Shown here piece after piece: positions 8,040 to 17,220 of a stretch of 22,531 bases of DNA. The notes under the pieces are model-generated. The model searched no databases. It had not been told where the DNA came from and saw only the letters and a program-made list of their open reading frames with translations. Origin of the DNA: Isohypsibius dastychi (lineage: Eukaryota > Tardigrada > Eutardigrada > Parachela > Isohypsibiidae); the NCBI GenBank assembly GCA_034696485.1, contig JAQIWT010000355.1, positions 1-22,531 of the forward strand, read 5' to 3'. Position 1 is the stretch's first letter. Every line of letters starts with the position of its first letter. The position numbers and the translations under genes are program-made.

Positions 8040-10720
8040 ATGCACAGAAAAAATGCAATACTTTGGCTCCTTGTGATCCTGGTTGTTGTCCCAGAATGCC
8101 AGTCGACTTGTCCGAAACTTCTAACTGGGAAGTGCTTCATCGATTGCACGCAGGAGTTGTACAGAATTGTTTGTGAAGAAGTGACAGGAAAAGCTCTTCA
8201 TCTCGACTTGGAAATCTTTGCTGGTCTCAACGCGTCGTTCAGCCTTCGAATATGGAACATTCCGGGAATATCGCGACTCGGTGGGAATATATTCGCTCCC
8301 GTCACAAATTTAATGGTCAGCTTCGAAATGCAGAATGCCGTCAATCTCAGAATGTTCCCTGAATTGGCCACTATCGTCAGTCTGAAGAATATTACCATCA
8401 GGAATGCCCCAAAGCTGAATCACCTTCCCCTGGAACTTCTACCGGACAGCGGTAAGGAAATATATTATTCTACAGGAATTTATTAGATGTATAATTCAGA
8501 CATTTTATTCAAATTTCTCATCGTTGTATTTTTTGGCGGTAACTGAACTAAAATTAAAGTTGATATTAAAGTCAAAATGAAGTAAAATTAAAATAAATTG
8601 AAATTAAAGTATTACGCCACGGATTTCATACCACTATTTTCGTTTGTTTACAGTGGAAAGTATTAGCCTCACATCGACCGGAATAACCCAGTTTATCAGC
8701 AGTCAAACTGATGTCAATGGTCTTCCCAATCTCCGGCGTTTCAAAATTGACCGCCAGAAAATCGAGTACATATCCCGTTTTTTCGTTAATTTCCCACGGA
8801 TCGAAAGTATCAGCATCACGGACTGCATCGTGAACGCTCTGAGAATATCCAACAGCGAACCCTTCGTCACCAGCAATCCTTTAATTCTTCTAAAACTTGT
8901 AAACAACACCTACCATCCCGGAAAACCCGTCGATGAAGCCAGGTTATTTTACCAGTTGCTCATGTCATTGACTATCAATTCCAGCACTGTGTTGGAATTA
9001 ATCGGAAATGATTTCCCAATTACCAAAGAATCCGTGCATAAACTGGACCGGATTTCAGTGGTGAAAAGACTTTCGCTTTTTGGAAGCACATTCAATGATT
9101 ATGTTTCCCTTGTCGGAGTTTTTGAAAATTTTACCAACCTGGAATATTTGGACGTGGGACATACCGAGTTTCCTTATTTTCATGGAGGTGCTCTGCGGGG
9201 ACTTCCCAAATTGAAGACCTTGAAAATGGATGGAAATGGCTTCCGTGATTTAAGCGATGTGAATGATATTTTTGAGGGATTGAGTTCCGATAATCTGACC
9301 ATTCTGGATTTGTCGGACAACGCTCTCAAGACGTTACCAGCCGGTCTGCAAAGATTGGGAGAAAATATAACAGAACTTTATCTGGCGAATAATTTTCTGC
9401 AGGCGAAAGTATTTTGGGAGTTCCGAATGTATTTTCGGCAGCTGAGAGTTGTCGGACTGCGATCGAACAAAATGACCGAATTCAGTGGATTGTTTATGGG
9501 ACAAATGAAGAAACTGGAGGTTCTGGATCTAAGCTGCAACAAATTCGAGACCATCACCAAAAAATTCTTTTCCTCGCTGCCCGCATCGCTGAAGACTCTC
9601 AACATGACCTTTTGTGTAGATGAAGACAGACTTCGGCCGCATTTGGATGAGGATGTATTTTCGAAATTTTCGCCGGTTTCAAGCTTGCACCTCGGCAGTG
9701 GATTTTTCAAATCGCATATTTTGCGCTTGCTTCAGGTACAATTTTAGTGAACTGGCATGATTAACCGTTCCAATTACACACATTGTATATTGCTGATTCC
9801 AATGTATTCTAAGATAAGTAACTGACTGGAATATTGCCACAAAATATTAAATATTAATTTAATATTTAATTTATGCCGATAAATTTCAGATTTCTCGGTA
9901 TTGATAAACTGTTTAAGTATTCGCGTTTCTGTCTCTACAGAGAATGCCGGAAAGAGCTGCAGTTAAGCTCAAAGAGCTCCACCTTGAGGACAACCGGATA
10001 TCATACCTCGCTGAAAATGGGGAATATTTCTCGACTTTTACCAATCTTGAAACGCTCGATCTGAGCCGGAACATGCTGCAATCCATTAGTCCCGGTGCAT
10101 TCTCGCCTCTCAAAAATCTAAAAAGTCTCAGGCTCTCAGGAAACGCACTTTTCTCGATCGGTCCGGGAGATTTCAGCGGATTGTCAAATCTTCAGTATCT
10201 GGACATCAGCGAGAATAATATTGTTTTATTTCTCAAAGGCGCCTTGGATGACGTACCTGATCTCAAGGCACTTTTTGCAGCCGGAAACAAAATTTTTGAT
10301 TTGCTAACGTTGTTCGTCAATGGAGGCAAAAAGCTGGAACACCTGGGATTCGATTTCCATTTGGAAAAAGGATGCGTGAATCCAAAAGTTTTCACGTCTT
10401 ATCGCAATTTAAAATGGATGTATGTTAATAAGACCCTGCCGGTGTTTCTCGATATGGACCCTTTGCTGAATACGTTCGATCAAGAGGCCAAATATCCCAT
10501 GCACCCTTGGACAAGAATTCGGTTTTGTGAGGATGGACTCGCGGTTCCTGATTTACCGCAATCGAGCGACACCTTCCTCCGCATAGCCATCGAACCGAAC
10601 GGAAATAAGATTTACCAAAATATTTTAGGATTTTTCCCTGCCACTTGCTTCAGTTCGAAATCTCGATTTTTGGTAGAGGTTACTGCAAATTTTGTGTGCC
10701 CAAGTGCGGGAAATGCTTGA
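8040..10720 (+). CDS. secreted leucine-rich-repeat protein, copy B
   Basis: Exons 8040-8451, 8654-9735 and 9941-10720 give 757 aa; introns are 202 and 205 bp and AT-rich. A signal peptide (MHRKNAILWLLVILVVVPE) leads into C24, C32, C36, C45, the same C-x7-C-x3-C-x8-C cap as copy A. LRRs include LDLSDNALKTLPAGLQRL, LDLSCNKFETITKKFF and LDLSRNMLQSISPGAFSPL. SLKTLNMTFC repeats copy A almost exactly and carries an NMT glycosylation sequon. The C-terminal region (LEHLGFDFHLEKGC, then LKWMYVNKTLPVFLD) aligns with copy A, and no transmembrane segment is visible. Intron positions differ: intron 1 is near the same place but in another phase, intron 2 (after LRLLQ) is absent from copy A, and copy A's introns 2 and 3 are absent here. 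The start is the ATG that opens the hydrophobic leader. Probably an extracellular binding protein of unknown ligand. Confidence 0.83.
9846..9870. repeat. A/T-only inverted repeat in intron 2 of LRR copy B
   Basis: Two perfect 11-bp arms (ATTAAATATTA and its complement) separated by ATT, made only of A and T. It lies 71 bp before the 3' splice site. It could fold in the pre-mRNA or simply reflect low complexity. Confidence 0.6.
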
Positions 10721-10725
10721 ATAAA
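10720..10725 (+). terminator. poly(A) signal overlapping the stop of LRR copy B
   Basis: The last base of the TGA stop is the first base of AATAAA (TGAATAAA, 10718-10725). If it is used, the 3' UTR would be only a few tens of bases. No other AATAAA is seen in the next few hundred bases. Confidence 0.5.
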
Positions 10726-12138
10726 ATAATCAAATTCCAATTTTCGTGAACGATGGAATTCCATCACATGAATCCAAAATTCCATTTCCAATGACTCAGT
10801 CCCCGAATGTCCAATCCAGAATTCTTATCCGAGAAAGCTGTTTACGGCAAGCTTTGATTAGTTGAAGCGGGGTGGGCCACCAATGGCATGAAATTTACAT
10901 ACCGCCCTCCTGTCTGAATATAAGCACCGGCTTTGCTCAAAGCGGAATGTAACAGCGCCGACATTTTGCGTATTTAGACAGTTGAGTTTTGAAAGTTCCT
11001 CGATGGTTTGAGAACGCTTGCATCTTAATCTTGATCAAATTGGATTACTTTTGATATTCCGGATTATCATTCCACATCTGAATCGGTGTTAGATCTGGAG
11101 TAGACTCGGTCTCGTTGATCAGGTTGGTAAATTGCGTCGTCTATTTTTCTTTTTATTCCGTTGTCGGTTTTCTGTTCTGCTGAATGTTTTGCTGACTCTG
11201 TAAGTTCTACAATAGTTTTTTCTTGTGGAGGATAAATTCAGGGAGAACGGTACAAGGTGGAATGTTGGGATGATAATTGATAATCAGACTTGGTTGCACC
11301 TAAACCTGGTGATATTGATTTTTCACGTTTCAGACCTACGGGTGTCTGTCTAAAATCACGGGAACTTGTTGGTTAGACGATCTGTTATGTTCTTAATGAA
11401 TTATGGTCTTAATGACACTTGGATGGAGTTTGGAAAACTAGAGCCCTGGCAGGTTGATTAAAGCATCTGCCACATTTTTTGTTTTTCTTCGGCATGTTGT
11501 TTTCGTGTTGAGATTCCTTTGATGAAAGTGTTGAAATCATCCCTGAAGCTAAATTATTTGTCCTTAGAAAACGAGCCAGTTCAGGGACCGGTCGGAGATA
11601 ACGATGAATCACTTTTCTGTTTGTCGTCGAGATTTTCTTGTGTGAACAGTAATTCCTTACATCATCTTCATCTCATCGTCTGCCGAGCCTCGAAAACATT
11701 TGTTTGTTCCGTAAATAGATGACGGAAACGCGTAAGCGTAAATGTTGCACGCAATAATCCCATTTACTTCATTTATAACATATTGAGGGAAAGAAGGTTT
11801 TAGAGACGAGAATGATTGATGGATCATCCAAACAGACCAGAAGAGAACCGGTTATAATTTCAGAATCTGATTTCATAAATAAGTGCCAGTTGCCAGTCTG
11901 ACTTTTCGTTCCGTCTGTGTCCTTTCACTGCGTCAAACAGCAAACGCTGCTGGAATGTTGATCAACCGGCGCGAGACGATTTGACATCTGTGAAGCTGTT
12001 AATTTGTTACTCACTCGTATTGAAAGTAGCTTACATTTTGATTGCTAGCTTTCCAGACGAAATCAACCCAAAGTGCTTATTACCGTGTTTTGACGAAATT
12101 TGTCTGTTTTTCTAGATTTAGTTCCCTACACGGAAATC
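10721..12138. other. intergenic region and lamin 5' region
   Basis: 1.4 kb with no supported coding gene. A perfect 14-bp palindrome GATGGAATTCCATC lies at 10752-10765. A CCAAT box and an AATATAAG element at 10880-10924 could be a core promoter. A consensus donor (ctgactct|gtaagttc) at 11200 and the acceptor tgtttttctag ending at 12115 could bound a lamin 5' UTR intron of about 916 bp. The open frames at 11409-11722 on both strands have no recognisable content. Confidence 0.5.
10880..10924 (+). promoter_or_regulatory. candidate CCAAT plus TATA-like promoter
   Basis: CCAAT (10880-10884) is followed 33 bp later by AATATAAG (10917-10924), a normal order for a core promoter. It would serve the lamin gene if the 5' UTR intron suggested at 11200-12115 is real. 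Motif match only; other promoters in this AT-rich stretch are possible. Confidence 0.25.
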
Positions 12139-14634
12139 ATGTCGCAAGCCAAAGGAAAAGCTCGTGGGGGTTCCAATCCGCCTCGAACCACTCGCTCGGA
12201 GACCTCCACGACGACGACTAGTCAGACTGTTACGGAGCGCCAGGAGCTTGAGACTCGAACGTTGAGAACACCGACTCTGGAAGTTGGTTCATCGACGGCG
12301 GAAGTGTCGGGATCAGGGTTGTCGGGATCGCCGTTGTCTCGCCATCAAGAGAAAGAAGAGTTCAAGGTTTTGAACAATCGTCTGGCCGCTTACATTGACA
12401 CTATCCGCTCACAAGAACAGGAAATTGTTCAGTTGAGGGTAAGTTATTTATTGCGCGTTGAATAAGGAAACAGAAAACGGTTTTATTTTTGGCAACTTTT
12501 TTTATGGTCTGTTGGTTTTCAGCGAACTGTCGATACTCGGACCTCCACTGAAGAACGAGAAATCAAAAAGCTGACTGATGCATACGAAAAAGAAATCTCC
12601 AATCTGCGGAAAGCTCTGGACGATACCAGCAAGGATCTTACCCAGGCTATGACTGATGCTGATAATCTTCGAGCTCAACAGAAGGATTATTTGTCAAAGT
12701 AAGCTTTTACATAGTTCAAATTTCGCAAACTGGTGGATGTTGGAATATTTATATTGATCGTTTGTAGGAACAGCACTTTGGAAAGCGCGAGCAAGGGCTT
12801 GCAGAAACGCGCCAAAGATGCTGAGGCCGCTTTGAAGGATGCCCGATCGCAGCTGGCTGCTTTGAGAGATGAGGCTAAAGATCACGATGATCAAATAAAC
12901 GTAAACGCATTTTCGGACTGGTTTTCGGACTGAGGCTGTTTTGAAATATATTTTGTATTTCCACAGACTGCCAATGCGCGAGTTCGTGAACTTCAACTTC
13001 AATTGGATGCTCTCAGGAAAGAGCTCCAGGAAGAAACGGTCGGCAGAGTGGATGCACAGAACCGACTTATGTCAGCGCAGGAGGAGTTGAAATTCCAGAG
13101 AAATCTTCATGATGAGGTTCGTCATTTCTTAAAATTCGCAGTTTTTGATCACTTCTGGTCCGCTGTAGTAATCCGTGACATGTGAAATTTTCCTGAATTT
13201 TGTTTTGGATAACTTTTCAACCAGAAAAATCAGCATTACTGTTTTTTTCAGCAAATGACCACTCTTCGAAACCAGCGCCGTGTGGAAGTCACCGAAGTTG
13301 AAACTCGGCTGCAGGGCGAATATCAGTCCAAGATCGCCGATCAGCTGGATCAGTTGCGAGCTGATATGGAAGTGTTGGCTGCCGAGACGCGAGCTGATTT
13401 GGAGCATAGCTATGCGCGACAAATGGATGATCTGCAAGGTTTGGCTGAGCGAAATGCCGACGATTTGCGGGCAGCCATGGAAGAGCTGAAGACCACTCAG
13501 AACAGAATGCGGGAAGCGCAGTCCAGAAATGATAAAACCATTCATGAAAATCGCTCGCTGATTGCCCGTTTGGAAGGAGATCTTCGAATCAAAGACGACG
13601 ATTTACAGAGATTGCAGCAACTTTTGGCTGATCGACAGGCTGAACTGCAGAAACTGCATGCTGAGTTGACAGAGCAGTTGAGACAATATCAGGAGTTGTT
13701 GGATGAGAAGATTCAGCTGGATGCTGAGTTAGCCACTTATCATTCTCTGTTGAGCAGCGAAGAAAGACGGTTCGTTATTTCTGACTTCCGGTATAGTTTT
13801 GAGTCGGTTGTAAAATTCTGTGGTTTTAGATTGAATATTAATTCGCCGCCATTTCCGTCCACACCGGACAGCGGTCGTCGTGGCACCAAGCGTCGTCGAG
13901 GGATGAATGTTTCCCGTCAGCAGTTCCGGAACGAAGCCTCTGCTATTGGAGATATTCATATCATGGAAATTGACCCTGAAGGCCAGTTTGTTCGGCTTGA
14001 AAATAAGTCAAATCAGGTAGATACTGCTGGTTAATGTGAATAAAATGCGGGATGTGAAATAATGGATTTGGTTTTTAGGATGTTCTTGTTGGAGGCTGGC
14101 AACTCCACATGTTGTCTGATAATGGAAATGACAATAAGACCAACTACAAGATTCATGCACATTCCGTGATTAAAGCCCACACCACCATGACGGTACGAAA
14201 ACGGCGGTTTCTTTTTGGGTTCTTGATGAAATAAGATAATTCTATCAGTAAAAGAAATATGTTACAAATATCTTTTTCTGTTTGGTTCAAATATGTTTTT
14301 TTATTGATTTGATGATTTCTTGTAGATTTGGTCGGCTAACTCCAATGTTGTCCATGATCCTCCGGCTGATGTTGTTATGGAAGGACGGTGGCTGGTGGGA
14401 AACAATACCTCCGTGGACCTCTGTAATGCGAATGGGGATGAAGTTGCTCGACGTGAGATGTCCCGGTCGGCTTCCGATGAAACTTCGATCGACAGCTCTG
14501 TTATTTCAAAGCGAAGTCGCTTCCAACAGCGGGAAGTGAATGGCGATGAACATCAGGTAAAACTAATTTCTGAGCTGAGTTGCAAACTTTTTTCTGATTT
14601 GGGTTTTTTTCAGAAGAATTGTATCGTCATGTGA
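12139..14634 (+). CDS. nuclear lamin (CaaX-type)
   Basis: Nine exons: 12139-12438, 12523-12698, 12768-12900, 12967-13116, 13252-13769, 13830-14016, 14079-14192, 14326-14556, 14614-14634; 609 aa. Lamins are intermediate filaments under the nuclear envelope. The head ends in SGSPLSRHQEKEE, with an SP site (64-65) placed like the mitotic CDK site of lamins. The coiled-coil rod runs about 71-427, from LNNRLAAYIDTIR to YHSLLSSEERRLN; about 357 residues, the long rod of lamins. The nuclear localisation signal is GTKRRR (444-449). The immunoglobulin-like tail (about 464-575) includes VLVGGWQL and IWSANSNVVHDPPAD. The protein ends in CIVM (606-609), a farnesylation CaaX box, encoded by a 21-bp last exon. 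Two donors read GTTCGT (13117, 13770), an unusual form. An acceptor just before the ATG suggests a 5' UTR intron. The NLS argues against a cytoplasmic lamin derivative such as cytotardin. Confidence 0.95.
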
Positions 14635-14978
14635 GAGTTGGTACTTTTCTGGAATAGTTTACGAGTTAATTCACAGTGGCATGAACCGCTTTTCTTTTAA
14701 CGCCCGTTTTACCGTTACACTTTTTTGTTTTGTTTTCTGCTGAATAGATAGAATTGGTAGAATCTTTCGTGTGGTGGCATTTACGCGACTTTGCGAGGAG
14801 AGCTTTTATGCCTGTTTTTCGACTGTGCATCTGGATCGTTTCTGATTTTATCTGGTATGCCAAAACGTGGTTGATCATTTTGTCGCTGGAAGATCTGTGT
14901 TGTTGAGTAAAATACGAATTAAATCTGTCATTAAAAATAAAAACGAAAAATGTCGAAAAGATAAATTGTTCGAAGTTT
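14635..14978. other. convergent 3' region, lamin and membrane-protein gene
   Basis: 344 bp between two stop codons facing each other. An AATAAA at 14936-14941 on the plus strand could end the lamin transcript only about 40 bp from the stop of the opposing gene, so the 3' UTRs may overlap. No AATAAA is visible for the minus-strand gene. No coding content is supported. Confidence 0.6.
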
Positions 14979-15726
14979 TTAACGGAACCCATCCCCGTCG
15001 GCGCTGTTGAAGTTGCGAAAGAAAGGCTGCTCGTTGTAATCCCACTGGAAATTCTCGAATTCAAATCCGGAATCGGATTTGTCGTACGATGATCTTCTCG
15101 CCGGAAGTGGATCTGCTGATTCTCTGGACCGGGGCCTCTCTTGGGCATATGGCGCCACACCTGATGCCAGTGGGGTTATTCTGTTCCAGACATAATTTCC
15201 CAACACGATCGGAATCAACATATAAAGCATCGGAAGTGGAACACATTGTTTGAAATCGCTGATGACATAATAATGGAGAACGGCAACGTGGAGCATCGGC
15301 ATTAACACAGCAGCTGCTATTCTTGTCGCAACTGAACTGTCCTGAACGAACAAACTTAACAACGATACTCTGTAAGATATTTTTGACTCATTCATTATTT
15401 GTATTTCCGGTTGAAATTTACCCGAAAAATACGAGGAAGGCAACCGGAAATCCCGCAAGGTTGGAGATCTGGAATTGCGGAACAAAGACCTGAATCGCAT
15501 ATTCCAACGCTGTAAGCCACGCCATCGCCAACACAAAGCAGATTGCCCCAAACACCAGTTGCTGATTGAATCCATCCCGCGTCAGGTTCTTGATGAACTG
15601 CAGAACCTTCCTGTCATCGAGGATGATGGTCGCTCCATGATATGCGGCCAATCCGGCCAGGAAGAATATCACATAATTATCAGCACTGGCGGCTAATCGT
15701 CTGCAGTTTCCATCACAGGTAACCAT
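14979..15726 (-). CDS. multi-pass membrane protein of unknown family, copy 2
   Basis: Two exons, 15422-15726 and 14979-15369, joined over a 52-bp intron (gtaaat...cttacag) in phase 2, give 231 aa. I do not recognise the family. About five hydrophobic segments are visible (near 18-37, 57-82, 88-110, 117-137, 147-163), followed by a polar tail rich in Arg, Ser and aromatic residues (SGFEFENFQWDYNEQPFF). It is a clear paralogue of the neighbour at 15845-16774. Shared blocks are SSVATRIAAA, HYYVISDFKQCVPLPMLY and PIVL, and the intron sits at the same place and phase. The start ATG is preceded by an in-frame TGA only about 33 bases upstream, so a short upstream exon is possible but not needed. The TRIC cation channel family was considered, but its motifs are not seen. 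Confidence 0.75.
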
Positions 15727-15844
15727 TTTTTCCGATTGGAAACATTGAGTACTTTGCGTTCAAGTGTGGAAATTCGAACAAATTGCGTAATGGAAACTAC
15801 GGTAACATCAAATGTTGGTGTTTCTTCGTAGTTTTTTGGACCCA

Positions 15845-16774
15845 TCATCTGCGTTTTCTGTGGTTGTGGTGATGATGGTGATGATGTCCGTGGTGAGGTG
15901 ATGAAGTTCGTGATCGTCGAGCGCACATGCAGTGTTGATGAAGATCCCTCGGGGAACCCCAGTTATAATCCCCGAAATCTGGATCGATTTTTAAGGCGTA
16001 ATTTTCCAGCCTTTGGACTTCGGATCTTCCGAGTCGTCTGTATGAATCAAAGTCGTCAGCCCATTGGCATGCGTCCTCGAAATATCGCGATGGCTGACAG
16101 GGAAAAGATTGTGGTGGTGGCGGACATCTTGTTTCACAAATGTTGAAGACGCCCATTGTCGCCAAATGTCGACGAACGAAAAGAATTAGTACAATGGGGG
16201 ATATTCCGTAAAGGACAGGCATGGGAATACACTTCCGGAAACCACCGATAAGATAATAATGGATGACCTCCACCGGAAGTACTATGGTAAACAGCGCGGC
16301 TGCTACTCTTGACGCCACTGTGCTGTCACCGATAAATAGCCTCAGAGCGAATATTCTGGAACATAAAGACCACTTTATAAACTCCTAAATATGAAAGTTA
16401 TTGATTTGATTTTCAAACCAATTTTTTTGAATTTTGTTTTTTTTCAGAATTTCTTACGCGGTTCCCGCGAATGCCGAGGAGAGCGCGATTCCCCAGCTGG
16501 ATATAAAATACGCTGGGACTAGTTGCTGCATCACCGATTCCATCGTAGTGATCCATCCGAGAATAACCAAGACGCACAAAAAGGAGAATCCGCATTTGGT
16601 TGCGAAGGAAGAACAGAGCAGTTTCCTTAGCGCCATCAAAACTAGTGGTGTCTCAAGTAGTGCAGTGGCAATGTAGAAAGATATGAAGCTGCAGAGGAAA
16701 AATACCAAATAGTCATCGCTGCCCGTCGCCGGAAATCCATCTTCCTCCTGGCCGGGAAAACGTACTGGCTCCAT
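15845..16774 (-). CDS. multi-pass membrane protein of unknown family, copy 1, His-rich tail
   Basis: Exons 16458-16774 and 15845-16355, joined over a 102-bp intron in phase 2, give 275 aa. About five hydrophobic segments (near 22-42, 62-82, 88-110, 122-142, 149-167) match those of the downstream paralogue. Conserved blocks are STVASRVAAA, HYYLIGGFRKCIPMPVLY and SPIVL. The soluble tail (about 170-275) differs from the paralogue: it holds CETRCPPPPQSFPC, HQHCMC, and a histidine run HHGHHHHHHHNH before the basic end RKRR. The His and Cys content suggests possible metal binding, which is inference only. The gene lies 118 bp upstream of its paralogue on the same strand. Function and family are unknown. 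Confidence 0.78.
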
Positions 16775-17220
16775 GATATTGGTTCCTGCTGCTGACTTGA
16801 TTGAAAAGAGGAAATAGTACTAAAGAACGCTACACGTTGGAAATGATAACAGGTTATTGTTGTTTTCAGTCTGTAACCGGTTGTCACGAGTTGCTAAAAC
16901 AACTACCTTGTCTATGGAAAACAAAGGTCACCTTCAGCCAAAGTCCGCTGCACAGTTGGAAATTCGGTAAAGTCAGACGATTCAACCAAATTAAGTCAAT
17001 GTTAACGCGCAAAAAATTTCTCATATTATTGTTGTGAGTTTCCATTTCGCCATTTTGTAAGCTGAGTATTTCAGTCATGCTTCGGAATTATCGTCAGTTT
17101 GGGAAATTGATGTTGGATTAATTCAACAGAGATTTTATTGAGGCAGCGTGAAAATGGCATTAGACTAAGCTTTCAACAGTATTTTTGACAAACATAACGT
17201 AATAAACTATTAGTACAGAT
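16775..17220. other. intergenic region, 3' of thyroglobulin-domain gene
   Basis: 446 bp. It holds the promoter of the minus-strand membrane-protein gene that starts at 16774, and the 3' UTR of the minus-strand thyroglobulin-domain gene with its poly(A) signal at 17134-17139. The open frames at 16801-17078 on both strands have no recognisable content. Confidence 0.6.
17134..17139 (-). terminator. poly(A) signal, thyroglobulin-domain gene
   Basis: TTTATT on the plus strand reads AATAAA on the minus strand. It lies 81 bp after the stop of the thyroglobulin-domain gene, a normal distance for a compact genome. Confidence 0.55.

Noticed and set aside
11409-11722. 67-codon open frames on both strands upstream of the lamin
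   Set aside because: No domain, no signal peptide and no splice partner; the region looks like non-coding DNA or a 5' UTR intron.
13255-14034. Unspliced 259-codon lamin reading frame
   Set aside because: It reads through the 60-bp intron at 13770-13829 and into intron 6. The conserved rod end EERRLN is only restored by splicing.
15693-15926. 77-codon minus-strand frame bridging the two membrane-protein genes
   Set aside because: It overlaps the His-rich tail and the start of copy 2 in a third frame and has no match to the paralogous core.
14979-16774. Membrane pair as TRIC (TMEM38) channels
   Set aside because: Too few hydrophobic segments and none of the characteristic TRIC motifs.
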